A program made the position numbers and the translations under genes. Of a stretch of DNA of 64,000 nucleotides, positions 10,320-21,085 are shown in pieces. Source of the stretch: Cloeon dipterum (taxonomy: Eukaryota > Arthropoda > Insecta > Ephemeroptera > Baetidae); NCBI RefSeq assembly GCF_949628265.1, contig NC_088788.1:682001-746000 (forward strand), read 5' to 3'. Position 1 is the stretch's first letter; every line of letters starts with the position of its first letter. The notes beneath the pieces are model-generated. The model was not told the origin of the DNA. It saw nothing but the letters and a program-made list of their open reading frames with translations, and ran no database searches.

Positions 10320-13300
10320 TTATATTGTGTGGCGGCTGACAGCCCATTCATCTTTCGTTAACTTGTAGATTTTCGTATTATAGGAGCCATGATTATTAAT
10401 ATGTGACGGCGTCGAGATCACAGTTAGCGCCGAAAATCCCACATCCTGCAGCAGGAACTCGAAAAACGAATTTGGGTAGAGCTGCATCTCCTTGTAGTTC
10501 TCCAACGTTTGGATCTGGAAATTATGGAAAATTTGTACTCTAGATAAAATTCAAACGTATTTTTAAGTTCCAAGAAATTCAATAGTTTTAATAAGGTCAA
10601 GTCAGGTTAAATTTCTGTCATGATTGTCATGTCAGAAATAAAGTATTAAAAAAAAACTGTCCGACCCTATTTTGTCATTTTCATCTCTGATGTCGTAATT
10701 GACCAGTTGTGTTCGAAGCGGCCAACAGATGGCGCTACCATATACTTTCTTAAAATTTTAATTTCAATGCATTTCCGCTGCGATTTCAGACTCAATCCTG
10801 CTAATTACGCATTCTTCACTTAATTTAATTTCTCTAGACGTGCTGAAAACCAAAATCAGTAAAGCAATTCGCCGTAGAAACGTGAAACACTACTTTTTGA
10901 AATGTAAAAATCTTTTCCAACGATTCTACGGCGAATGGCTAAACTGATTTTGGTTTTCAGCACGTCAAAGGAAAGAAAATTAAGTACAGAATGCACAGCG
11001 GCAGAATTCAGTCTTGAAATCGCAGCGGAAGTGGCTTAAAATTAAATTTATTTCCAAAGTATTACGGTGGCACCATCTGTTGGAAGCTTCGAACACCAAG
11101 GGATTATAAAACTGGCGAATTTAAGTCAAATTCTGACACTTACGTTGATATTTTTCTTGCGGGCGTAACTGCTGAGCGGCTGTGTCTCAAGGTAGAGCAC
11201 GCCGCCCGGCCGTAGCTGCGCAAACATGCGTCTGAATGAGCGTTTCAGTCCGGCATCTCCGTAATTCAGCTGGATCCACTTTGTCACTCTCAGACAGGTG
11301 ATCACATCAAATTTCTGCTTTTCTTTATTCACCATGCTGTCTTCCTTCAAAACGTAGTTCCCCTGAAATAACAAAAAAAATTGCTGAAAGTGATTTTTAT
11401 CTTTTTTGCAATGCATGGGGTGGAAGGGGAAGAGGGTTGGTCACCCCCAAAACCTTTTGGTTGTCTAGGGGAGGTTGATACGAGTCAAACGGTGGTTAAT
11501 TTTTGCAATTCTGACAATTAGAACACGAGATTTGGTGATTACAATGTTGGCAAAAAGTTGAAAAATTTCATTTTCAGGCAATATTGCTGACGCTTAATCT
11601 CGGGTTCTAACAGTTAGAACTTTAAAAACAACCCACCGTTCACCTCGTCTCAAATTGCCCTAGATAGCCAAAGGGTTTTAGGGGTGGTAAACCTTCACCC
11701 CCTTCCACCCCGTGCACTGCAAAAACGATAAAAATCAATTTCAGCAAAATTTTTAACCAATCACAACTCTAATCAATTAACAAAAATACACCCCAAACTA
11801 CCCTTTTTACCATTAAAACAGAGTAAAATGGTTAAAAATAAAGAGCTAGTATATTTATCACATTTTCCCTATCGTCAATTTGTGCCGCGGAAGTAGATAA
11901 AAGAAGGCTTATTGGGGGTTGATGCGGGTAATCCGATCATCCCCTAAACCCATCAACTATCTAGGGGAGGTTAAGACGAGTCGAATGGTGTGCCTTTTAT
12001 ACTGTACTAACGGCTAAATCCCGAGATGCTGACAAAAATCGGTTTAAGGAACGCAAACATTTCATTGTCCCCTATCTAGTTATTGTTGTCATCTCTACAC
12101 AATTCACAACAACTAAATATTTGAAAAGGGGCAATACAAATATATTATATTGTAAAGATGACTTGTTGTTGAAAAGCATTTTATAATGTTGCCTCTTTTG
12201 TGCGGTATTAACTTTTATTCCCCAGACGCTGCTCAGCTCCCGCAGTTATTTATTTCCTTTTCGGAACGTTTGTTGAGAGCGGTCTTTGTAGAGTCTCGTG
12301 CCGTCGAGTTGGTCTAGCGAGCATCAAGAGACCCCCCTAGACCAGCTGAAGGGTCTTTTCATCCCCTTGTTAAAAGTACGTGGCAACAAACCAATTTGAA
12401 CCTGTGAATGTCGATACTCACGGAGACAAAGGTCACGTTTGTGAGAGTGGGATTGCTCGCCCGTAACTCCAATTCCTTGCTCTCGTCCAAAGCAATGCAC
12501 CTCTTTCCTTTCAAGAAAAGTCTTTGATTCTTTGTGGCCTGCTTGATCAGGTCAGCGTCGATGTCCAAGCCGACGACTGATTTCGCACCAAACAAGGCCA
12601 TCACAATCGTCAGTTCGCCAGAGTTGCATCCGATGTCAAGCACGTCCTTGCCTTCGAACATTTCTGGATTAAGTAGCCTGTAAAATAATGATCAGTCACA
12701 TTTATTCATCAAATTTTATACAGGTTTATATTTTTAAAATTTTCTAAAAAAAGTTAAATTGGTTTGGAAAATTGACGGAAATTATTAATGAGCCTTTCTG
12801 GATTTTTCAGGCCAATTTGTATTATAAACTCGAAGCCGCAAACAGATGGCGCCACCGTATACTTTCGATTTTAAGGTACTTCCGCTGCGATTTCAGACTC
12901 AATCCTGCTAATTGTGCATTCTTCACTTAATTTACTTTCTTTTGACGTGCTGAAAACCAAAATCGGTTCAGCCAATCGCCGTAGAAACGTTGGAAAATAT
13001 TTGTTGAAATTTAAAATTTATTTCAACGATTCTACGGCGAATGGCTGGACTGATTTTGGTTTTCAGCGCGGCAAAAGAAAGAAAATTTTCAGCACAGCTA
13101 GGCAGGTTTGAGCCTGGAATTGCAGCGGAAGTGCCTTAAAATTAAATTTATTAAGAAAGTATACGGTGGCGCCATCTGTTCGTGGCTTCGAACACTAAGG
13201 GTTTCTACAACTGGTAAATTACATATATTTAAAAAATATACATAAGTAACTATCATGGAAAAAAGGGACAAAGCCGGAAAACTTTTAACATCATTTTAGT

Positions 13301-15124
13301 TAAAAAAAGTAAACGAGAGCGCACCTGATTCTGGGATCTCCAGGGCCGTAAATCTTGTCGCGATAGAAATAGTAGCGGTCGTAGTTGCCGTACCGATAGT
13401 CGGAAGAATACTTTTTTTCAACGACAGCAGCGATGCTTGCGGCAGTAATTTTCCTCTTGCGTTCTGTTCCAGACTGTGGCGCGGCAGGGCTTACGATCTC
13501 GGAAAATGCAAAGTGAGCCTTAATACTCGTCTTTCGCTTCCGGCGGCCGGTGCAGTCCACCTGCGGCATTTCCATTAGCTTGGCAACCTTGGCGTTGGGC
13601 CCGCCGACTGGCGGCTGGGCCTTACGCTTCCTCTTCTTTTTCTTCTTGCTACAACCACCGCTCAACAGCTGCAGAGGGTCTGTAGGGTCAAGTTGAGGCA
13701 CCTTGATCTTTTCGTATCGATGTGGTGGTGTCGGTAGTGGTGGAGATACTCTCGGCGTCACTGCGTTCATCCTCCTAAAATGAATCAATTTTTATTCATT
13801 TGAAGGCCATTTGAATAGGAAACTTTGATATTGTCACGGCAAGATAATAAAAATAAATAAATGGCTCTTTTCTGCGCAACTTCAAGAGTCTTTAGTGTTA
13901 AAAGCCGCCAACAGCTGGCGCCACCGTATAATTTAAGGCATTTCCGCTGGGATTTCATCTACTGTGCATTTTTCACTTAATTTTCTTTCTTTTGACTTGC
14001 TGAAAACCAAAATCGGTTCAGCAAATCGCAGTAGAATCGAGAAAAACTATTTTTTTTAATTTAAAATCTCTTTCAACGTTTCTACAGCGAATGGCTGGAC
14101 TGATTTCAGCACGTCAAAAGAGAGAAAATTTAATGAAGAATGGACAGTGGCAGAATTGAGTCTGAAATTGTAGCGGAAGTTCCTTAAAATTAAATTTATT
14201 GCCAAAGTCTACGGTGGCGCCATCTGTTGGCGCCTTCGAACACTAAGGGTTCATACAACTTCACAGAAAATCTGAGCGTTGGAAATGCGCTTTGTCTATG
14301 GAGAGTGCAAATTGTTAAGATCATTCGAATCGCTCACTTCGTCAAGAATTTTTGGAATTTTGTCAAAAAGACTGATATTATCCGTCCTCTAACATTTTTT
14401 ACGACGCTCGAGGCATATTTTAAATTTTTCCTGATCTAATTCTTTTAATTTTTTAACGAAAATAATCACTTTGATAATTTGTCTTGCTAGTAACAAAATT
14501 TGTATTCTGTCTTTTTATAAGTTTTATTTTTCTGTAGTCGAATGAGGAATTTCCGAATGAATTCTTGAGTCGCGCGACCTTAAATAAATTCGAATGTCCA
14601 TTGACTGCGTGTGTCGTTAAGAAATTTTTAAATAAAAAAACTTTGCAAACTCCAAACATACGCAAAAACCCACATGTTACTTTTAATATTTGCCTGCCAG
14701 AAATTCTTAAAAAAAAGAAATTTTGTGGTCTGTTTTGATAAAATTTAAAACAAAATAAAACTAACTTATTGGTTTCTTCGTCCTGCAGGCTCGACAGATT
14801 GAGCGGATCTTCGATGCTGCCTCCAAGTAGGAACGTTGAGGGCAGTACATTTTTGGGTCTTCCTCTTGGTCTTTTTCTGCGCCACACTCTCCCATTTAAT
14901 GCCATTTTTGTTCTTCTTTCCCGAATTAGAGTCGTCATCTTCTCTTGGCTTTTCAGAGCTGTCTGCTGGTTTTGCTCAACATTGTTGGTTGCTGGACGTC
15001 CTGCTCGCCCCCCCCCCCTCTTCCGTGACACTTGCATTCTTTTTTCTCGGATAATATATAGCATTTCCTGTGGCGCAACACTTCTCTGGTCTGCTTTAGG
15101 ATCTGCGAAATCAAATATTTGCAT
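10320..15124 (-). CDS. bin3: 7SK snRNA 5' gamma-phosphate methyltransferase (MePCE/Bin3)
   Basis: Five coding exons on the minus strand, 15124-14766, 13774-13325, 12677-12422, 11362-11144 and 10514-10320, join in phase at GT-AG borders to 492 aa. The product should use S-adenosylmethionine to methylate the gamma phosphate of 7SK RNA and hold the 7SK/LARP7 particle that restrains P-TEFb in the nucleus. Seen in order: a basic N-terminus; GGSIEDPLNL (101-110) and TDPLQLL (151-157), both counterparts of conserved MePCE motifs; a lysine-rich tract (163-171); YGNYDRYYFYRD (248-259); the SAM motif VLDIGCNSGEL (282-292) and GLDID (306-310); FDVITC (373-378) with TKWIQLNYGD (382-391); and RPGGVLYLETQPLSSY (406-421). 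It is shorter than human (about 690 aa) or fly Bin3, mainly at the N-terminus. TTCGCAG before codon 9 could be an acceptor for an unseen upstream exon, so the start is less certain than the rest. Confidence 0.93.
10702..11115. mobile_element. Foldback/MITE-like element in bin3 intron 4, copy 1
   Basis: The copy is about 414 bp and almost entirely self-complementary. The outer arms read ACCAGTTG..TGTTCGAAGC with AACAGATGGCGC; the inner arms GACGTGCTGAAAACCAAAAT and its complement meet near 10900. It shares this layout with copies at 12812-13215 and 13876-14260. No transposase frame is present. The bin3 splice sites are untouched. Confidence 0.8.
11420..12060. repeat. Foldback repeat family in bin3 intron 3 (CGAGACGAGT family)
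   Basis: Three alternating units lie at about 11441-11545 (+), 11590-11715 (-) and 11935-12040 (+). Each carries a polypyrimidine/C-rich box, an AGGGGAGGT box, a variant of CGAGACGAGTC, ACGGTGG and AACCCGAGAT. The same units recur at 41150-41925, 47845-48140 and 61500-61580. No coding capacity is seen. Confidence 0.7.
12812..13215. mobile_element. Foldback/MITE-like element in bin3 intron 2, copy 2
   Basis: About 404 bp, with the same outer TCGAAGCC/AACAGATGGCGCCACCGTATACTT ends (compared in two pieces) and inner GACGTGCTGAAAACCAAAAT hairpin as copies 1 and 3. The right terminal region shows TTCGAACACTAAGGG..CAACTGG. It lies within intron 2 (12678-13324). Confidence 0.8.
13876..14260. mobile_element. 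Foldback/MITE-like element in bin3 intron 1, copy 3
   Basis: About 385 bp; the third copy of the family, inside intron 1 (13775-14765). Arms start near AGTGTTAAAAGCCGCCAACAG and end TTCGAACACTAAGGG. The inner hairpin is shorter because the right arm lacks part of the GGTTTTCAGC block. No coding frame is present. Confidence 0.75.
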
Positions 15125-15540
15125 TATTTAGTGGTAAGGCTAGAATAAAAAATATGAGTCAAGTCGCATGTGGCCAGAAATTTTTATTTTTAATCGGGCC
15201 AGATAGTGGAAGTTTCAAAAAATTAATATACTCGACAAACTTTAATTTATGAATTTATTTTTAACATTTTCACAATAATAAATTGTCATATTTGTTCTCA
15301 CCATGGAAGCAATTTTAACATCCCTTGCTCAAAAAGGGGGCGTAACCGATAAATTAAAAAAATTGGATTTTGTGGCATTGGCCAGAAGAATATATTTGAA
15401 AAAAAAAACGGTCTGTTCATGTATATGTAATATAATTTTTCTCTAAATAAAAAGTCAGTATCACTCCCCCTTTTAACATTCATTGCGTTCTTTTCGCAGC
15501 ACGCGAATTCGGAGCTGTGAATGCGATAAATTCCTTTCCC
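15125..15540. other. Upstream region of bin3, no gene seen
   Basis: AT-rich, with homopolymer runs and no clear TATA box or initiator on the minus strand. It would hold bin3's 5' UTR or a first intron if the putative acceptor inside codon 8/9 is used. Confidence 0.35.
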
Positions 15541-15802
15541 GCGTCCTCAGCTGCTGAACAACCAGGCACCAGGCTCTAGCGCGCATGCGAATTGCATGAA
15601 GCTTGCAACGGACGAGTGAGAGTGCGAGCGGTGCACTGCAACTGCATTGAGTGCATTGGCACTCTCAAGCACTGCTGCCTGCTGCTCTGCAGCCGGCGTT
15701 GAGCGTTCTGGGCGGCGGCCTGCGGCCACTTGGCGGCCACAGAGGCCAACGGCTGGCGGCCACACCAACTGATGGCTTCAATTTCCACTCTGATTGTGAG
15801 TA
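15540..15802 (+). other. GC-rich exon-like module A
   Basis: The module ends in CTGATT followed by GTGAGTATGT, a good donor. Its 3' part (GCGGCCTGCGGCCACTTGGC onward) resembles modules at 16226-16363 and 18790-18899, which also carry GCGGCCATCAGGCGGCCACC. Three related modules suggest tandemly duplicated 5' exons or a repeat with a donor-like end. Open frames exist on both strands but none is recognisable. Plus-strand sense is inferred from the donor. Confidence 0.35.
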
Positions 15803-16225
15803 TGTACATGCTTCATGCTGTTACATTTCGGTGATTTGAAGGAATTCGCGCGTGAGAATTGTTTTTCCGGCCAAGAATTTTGTCATTATCTCGCGAACCA
15901 TTAATCGAATTTCTATTTTCTTTTTTGGTATCATTTTGACGCAGGTGCCGCGGGCGACAATGCGGCCGACTCGTTGGCCCGATGGCTGGCCGATAGGTCG
16001 AATTCGCTGTTATTATGTGTGCACGTATGTACATGAATGCGGGTCAATGGAGGGTCAGAAAACGGTTAACATTAGGTGCGAATTTTTTCTCTTTTTTTTT
16101 GGCTGAATTCGGATCTACAGCCTGTCAATTGGCCTAAAATGATGTTTTCGCGTGTCTAAAAATGGGTTGATATGATTAATCAGCCTCAATTGTCTAATTT
16201 TTGTGCTCTCGCTTGTTGCCTGCAG
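15803..16225. other. Spacer between exon-like modules
   Basis: Non-coding in appearance, GAATT-rich, ending in a pyrimidine-poor stretch and the acceptor-like TTGCCTGCAG at 16216-16225. Similar sequence follows module B. Confidence 0.3.
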
Positions 16226-16363
16226 CGAGCGGACGAAAAAGCACCGTGACGAGTTGAATTATGCGGACTGCGGTGTGACTGAGCGAGCTGGGAGGCAGCC
16301 TGCGGCCATCAGGCGGCCACCGAGGACCGCGGCCGACCCGCCACTGATTGTGAGGAAGCACAG
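16226..16363 (+). CDS. Candidate coding exon B
   Basis: A frame that stays open from the acceptor TTGCCTGCAG to the donor GTAAGT at 16364 would read SERTKKHRDELNYADCGV followed by an arginine/proline-rich part. It includes the CTGATTGTGAG motif (16344-16354) inside the exon instead of at its border, unlike modules A and C. I do not recognise the product. It could equally be a non-coding first exon. Confidence 0.28.
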
Positions 16364-17240
16364 AGTAAGTGCATATACCTGTTTAAATTATATTAATTTT
16401 GGGCTAATTTAGAGAATTCTCGCATGTGAATTAGTTTCCCGCCAAAAATGTTCTCGCATTGGGGTTATTTCGACTCATTTTATCGCGGCCGACGTTGTGG
16501 CCGACTCGCCGGCTAAATTCGACCTGCCGACTGGTGTTTTTGCGCGTTTCGGTGCAATAAATATATACGTACAATTGCACACTGTGCCTGTGCCGCTGTC
16601 GCTATATGCAAAAGGTCATCAACCCTCTGCGTTGGTTTTAATTTTGTAATTCGATCGTTGTTGCGATTTTTGCTCTACATGACGCGTTCAGCGGCCGAGA
16701 AATATTGAACTAAAGAATCGCTTGATGGATTTAGCGGTGTTAATTTTTTCTCATACTGACACCGACGCTGTGACCGAACCAGCGGCCGAATTCGGCCCGC
16801 TAAATAATCGAAAATGGTGTTTTTAATGTTTGATAATTTGGTGTTGCGCTTTTGATAATCGGTTGGAAAATTTTTAAATTAAAAATTTTAACCTGTTGCA
16901 CGTGTAGTGCAATAACTCGATTGTTGGCAGTATTTTGCGATTAACTCGAGCGCATTACTTGGCGGATTTAGGTGTCTATTTTCTCATACTGACCAGCCGA
17001 ATTTAATAGCCGAAAAATAAAATGTTTTAATTATAATAAGCGCAGGTAAACCGGATTAATATCGAATCAGCTGCCGCGCGCGGCTAATTTTTAAATTTCT
17101 TCCAATGCTTTAAGCAATGTCGAACTGAGGCAAAAATTGTTGCCAGTTTTTTCTCTGAATAAAGTATTTTAGGCGCTTCTCTGGCATCCGCATGCTGAAT
17201 TTGGTTGGCTGTGTTCAGATACTAAGCTACAGACGCCGGA
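16364..17240. other. Intron-like or intergenic DNA
   Basis: Contains repeated phrases GCGGCCGA..GACTCG and TTTCTCATACTGAC (about 16750 and 16980), which suggest an internal duplication of roughly 230 bp. No gene is seen. Confidence 0.35.
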
Positions 17241-17628
17241 CTCCCTGCAGATCTTGTTAGACGCCGGCGTTTCCACGCGAGCACTCGCCCTCAAAGCCGG
17301 CAACAAAGCGTTTCCGACATCTCTCTGCGTGTCCAAAGCTGCGAAACGGGGTGGGGGGAGGGGACTTTGGACACACTGAGGGTGAGGGGGCGCGTTTGCT
17401 GCCGGAAGGGGTGGGTCGGTCGCGTGGAATGCGATGCATTCCTGTTTCGTGCGGGGTCTTCGTCAAGCCGGGTCTTCAAATACCAAACGGTGCTCTGGGT
17501 CGATCGTAGCAATCTTTGCGCCCTTCCAAAAAGGCCTCGTTGGACCGGTCAACGTTTACCGTGGACTTCCAAAAGATCTTTGGACTCCCAAGTTCACCGA
17601 GACCCCCATTCGAGCCTTTAAATGCTAG
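17241..17628 (+). CDS. Possible terminal exon, product unknown
   Basis: Preceded by CCCTGCAG at 17243-17250. The frame ending at TAG 17626-17628 includes IVAIFAPFQKGLVGPVNVYR and ends ETPIRAFKC. The segment is GC-rich against its flanks and has several long overlapping frames, so the frame cannot be fixed. No known domain is recognised. Confidence 0.25.
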
Positions 17629-18785
17629 AGAGGTGCCAATTTTGTATTTTTATTGTTTTAAATTCGGTGTTTTCAAAATATGTTGGAAGATATTTAATTT
17701 AAAGCATGTGGGAATCGATGGTAATTAATTCTCGAGTGATTAGCGCGGGGAAAAGTGTTGCGCTTACCTGTGGGCAAACACAAATAATGTTCATTGGAAA
17801 GTTGGTAGAAGATCGCGTACCTCACGGGTGACATGGGAAAATGTTAAGGAAAAATAAATCCAAATAAGTTGCTATTTTGGGGGTCTCCGATTTCAGATGG
17901 GGGCCAAGGGGGCGTCAATGGTACCCAATCGATGCGCGCAATTTCACTATAGTAACATTTCTAACACTGGCTAGGTCCGATTGGGGTGATAGGAGCCGTG
18001 TTATAATTTGAAGTTGAAAAAAGATTAGGATATTAATTAATTGTTTCGTGGGCTTAATAAGCGGCCTTTATGTGAGTCTGGTGGACCACCGCTTACTCTC
18101 GGACGAAAGTGTATCACACAAATTATCATTGCCATTTGTTCGTTCTGATTTTTTTTAAATTCTCGCACTGGATCAACCGTCGAGCCAAATTTGGTTAACA
18201 AAATACGAGGAAAAAAGCGTGCAAGCGAAGAATAAGCAGCAGCAGGCGGCTTAGAATTTAATTATCGGCAAACATGGGAAACGTTTCTAAAGCCAATGGA
18301 AGATTAAAAATGAGCCAATGAGAGATACGTGCTGAAAACTCGCATTTTGGCCATAATCGATTGCCCTTTCGATTTTTGGTCAGTTTTTCGACTCTTAGCT
18401 GTTTATTTCGGTGTCAAAGGATGCCAAACCGAGTTCGAAACAACTCCAGCCCATACGCGAATTATGGCGATTTTTAGCAAAAAATGAAAACTTGCGGCCT
18501 TTTTGCAAGCGACAGCGACGAGCAACGGCACAAACTGCACATTGGCACCGCGCGCCTTTCCAAAAGAGTTGTGTCTTTCGGAGTTTGCGATTAGATCCCG
18601 CAGCCGCGCGCGGCTATTTTAACACGCGAATGTTATTCTCAAAGGAGAAATTCTTTCGCGGCAGATTTTCCCTGCAAATTCAGAATGCACTGGACGGACT
18701 CTCGAAAATAAAGGTTTTTCAGACCGGTTTTACGGGGTCAAAATTGGGGAGTTTTGCGAAAATTCTTTGTCTTTCTTAATATGTC
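17629..18785. other. No convincing gene
   Basis: A 122-codon frame starts at 18411 (+) but has no domain, no splice context and AT-rich composition typical of chance frames. The rest is AT-rich spacer with scattered GC-rich pieces. Confidence 0.35.
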
Positions 18786-18899
18786 GCAGTAGAGTGCAGA
18801 CGAGACCTTTGGCCTCGGAGGCGCCCTGCGGCCATCAGGCGGCCACCGAGGACCCCGGACACTCCAACAGATGGCTGAATTTCAGCACTGATTGTGAGT
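18786..18899 (+). other. GC-rich exon-like module C
   Basis: CTGCGGCCATCAGGCGGCCA is shared exactly with module B, followed by GAGGACC. It ends in CACTGATT|GTGAGTAAGT like module A. No reliable coding frame is seen. Confidence 0.4.
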
Positions 18900-18980
18900 A
18901 AGTACCATGTTTAAATTATGTTCTCATATTGGGCGAGTTTACAAAATTTGTGCTCTTGGACGCACGTTGATTATTTAAAG

Positions 18981-19115
18981 TAGCAACTCAAAAGCGGCGC
19001 CGCTCTCTGGTGCCTTGTTATCACGCTGTATTAAGGCTGATTCAACTAAATCAATATATCTTTCCTCAGAGTTCAATTCGTTTTTTTTTTAAATTTCAAT
19101 TCTGCTGGTTTAGAG
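18981..19115 (+). repeat. Dispersed repeat, copy 1 (partner 30914-31115)
   Basis: TAGCAACTCAAAA, CGCTCTCTGGT, TTGTTATCACGCTG and TTAAGGCTGATTCAA..AAATCAAT occur in the same order as at 30914-31115, in direct orientation. Confidence 0.7.
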
Positions 19116-19600
19116 CATTTTTGCTACTTTTTCGAGCGAGCGAGAGGGTTAGATAATAGTGTGATTAAGTGTTCCAACGTTCAAACCGCGGCCAATCTTG
19201 CAAATTTGACTCGTTTGGTGGCTGGGAATTTGCATCACACAGATTCATCGTTTAACTCGCTCGAAAGAGTCGCAATGTACGGCTCTTCTTATAGCTTTTT
19301 GAATTATCAAATTAAAAAAAATAATAATAATGAATATTATGAAATTAAATAATAGGTAGAAAATAATTTATGTGGAAAAAGTTGAACATACAAAAAGTTC
19401 AGGTATGTATCTGTGTGTCTTTTAAAATTATTAAATTTAAATTAAATTACAAATTTGATTTAGTTAAATGCTAAGGAAACGACATCACACAGATATGTAT
19501 CGTTGCTCGAAAAAGTTGCTAAAAATGCAACTTGAAAAAAAAACAATAAACACGGATCAAGAAATCAGACAGTCGGTATTTTTCTTAATTTTCTCAAAAT
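19116..19600. other. AT-rich spacer
   Basis: No gene is seen. ATCACACAGAT occurs at about 19234 and 19482 in a locally repetitive AT-rich context. Confidence 0.35.
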
Positions 19601-19735
19601 GATGTTTGCAATGTCTTTCTGGATTCTGTGCCGATGTGAATATGAGTTGCTCTGCTCTGTTTTCAGATTTTCGTATAGGAATTGGAGTGGAGTGTCAAGG
19701 TCAAGTCTACGCCCGCACTGGTAAAAGTACATATT
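19601..19735 (+). repeat. Duplicated exon-like module, copy 1 (partner 24433-24535)
   Basis: TTTCTGGATTC..GTGCC, AATGTGAATATGAGT-like, GCTCTGTTTTCAG, and a GC-rich piece ending in a GT donor-like step recur at 24433-24535. CTGTTTTCAG is a fair splice acceptor and the piece after it a candidate exon. The reading frame is not conserved clearly enough between copies to claim a protein. Confidence 0.45.
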
Positions 19736-20525
19736 TCGCGACGTGTGTCTCTTATGCCCAAGCGGTAGGAAATCCCTGCGCTATTTTAGTGTGGAAAGCA
19801 AAGGAGAGTGCAAAATCGGACTTAATTTTGCACTGACAATAATTAGCCCACAATCAATTTGTTAGTGCGATTCCGAAAAATGACTCACAATCAGTGTATC
19901 CGGGATAAAATGTGTTGGGTTGTAGGCGCTGCTCTCCATTCCATCATTCTGCTGCCCCTTCGCCTCCGTCGGCTGGTAGCGGAATTTTCATTTTTCCGCT
20001 GATTGTAATCTAAGCAGCGAAGAATTTGCTGCTGCTGGTCCAGCTGGTCAGAGGTCCGAGAGCTGCTGCTGCCGCTGCTGAATTGGCGGGAACAGAGACT
20101 GCCTGGACCTGGAGTGCCTGAGGCCTGGGCAAACCAAACACACGAACACTGACGAAAAGAGGGGCAAGGACGACAAACACGAATGCATCGCCGCCGCCGC
20201 CGCCTCGCCAGCACCACTTGACTGAAAAACACGAGTCTGAACTCTGAAATCTGAGCAGGGCCTGAACGCCTGAAGCCGCTGGTCTGTATGTTTTGCGTCT
20301 GTCCCTCATCCGCATTTTTCCTCTTTTTTCCGCCGACAATTGGAATCTAAAGCAAAGCACATTAAACGGAAAACCACTGCATTTCGACACAGTCATCTTA
20401 GCGCGCGTATTTGTCAATTTCCCGCCGAGCAGCGTAACTACACAATGTTCCCTAAATTTCCTACTAGATAACTTATTTATTGCCTTATTGCATAGATTTG
20501 TTTCAACTCTCGGTCTCGTGCGTGA
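19736..20525. other. Spacer with CTG/CCG-rich islands
   Basis: Contains GCTGCTGCTG and GCCGCCGCCGCCGCC runs (20025-20080, 20190-20205) and a minus-strand copy of the CTGATTGTGAGT motif (19894-19883). Minus frames here are arginine-rich low-complexity and not supported. Confidence 0.35.
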
Positions 20526-21085
20526 ATCATTTGCTTTATCGTGACTGCATGTTTTTAAGGGTTATATATCTTTTGGTATTTGTATTTTATCTAGTTGCAT
20601 TACGGATGAAAATTCTTACATACTCTTTCAATGTATGTACACATTACTTTCGCTAAAACTTTGCAACTGCGCTCGAATAAATTCATGTATGTAAGAAAAT
20701 GCATACATTTAAGCAATCGCTGGTTTTGGCACAGCGATTGCCGGTGCCGGTATCGAAACAAAAGGTTTAAAAAAATCCTTATGAGAAACGAAGACATGCT
20801 GTCAGGATAATGTAGATTATTTATGTACGAGACGGAGGTTTTAATCAAATCTTTTCGAGGCAAGTTGGAAAGTGTTTGTACATTCGCTGCATGGCGGGAA
20901 ATTGCGGGAATGTGTCTAAATCTCAGTCACGTACACTAATCATTTCCTGTAGCGTGACTGCAAGTCTTCATTTTTTTTTAAATTCCCTATTTTGGTATGT
21001 ATTTTAGGTGCATTATGCGTACTTTTTACGTATAAAAAAGTGTGTACATACTTTAAGACAAAAAGGATTAGTTTCATGTACATAA
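20526..21085 (+). repeat. Duplicated segments (20527-20770, 20940-21080; third copy 24830-25010)
   Basis: All three carry ATTTGCTTT/ATTTCCTGT..GTGACTGCA, TTTTGGTATnTGTATTTTA, a TGCATTA box and later CAATCGCTGG-like sequence. They are direct copies of one module, evidence that the 15.5-25.4 kb interval grew by duplication. Confidence 0.55.

Noticed and set aside
14453..14765. Continuation of the first bin3 frame beyond exon 1
   Set aside because: The coding similarity to MePCE stops at the GTTAGT donor after residue 119; the remaining AT-rich part is intron 1.
15001..15022. C run inside bin3 exon 1 as a frameshift
   Set aside because: The run encodes RGGGRAG in the correct frame, which continues on both sides to the conserved motif, so no break is needed.
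18411..18779. 122-codon frame, plus strand
   Set aside because: No domain, signal or splice support; composition follows the surrounding DNA.
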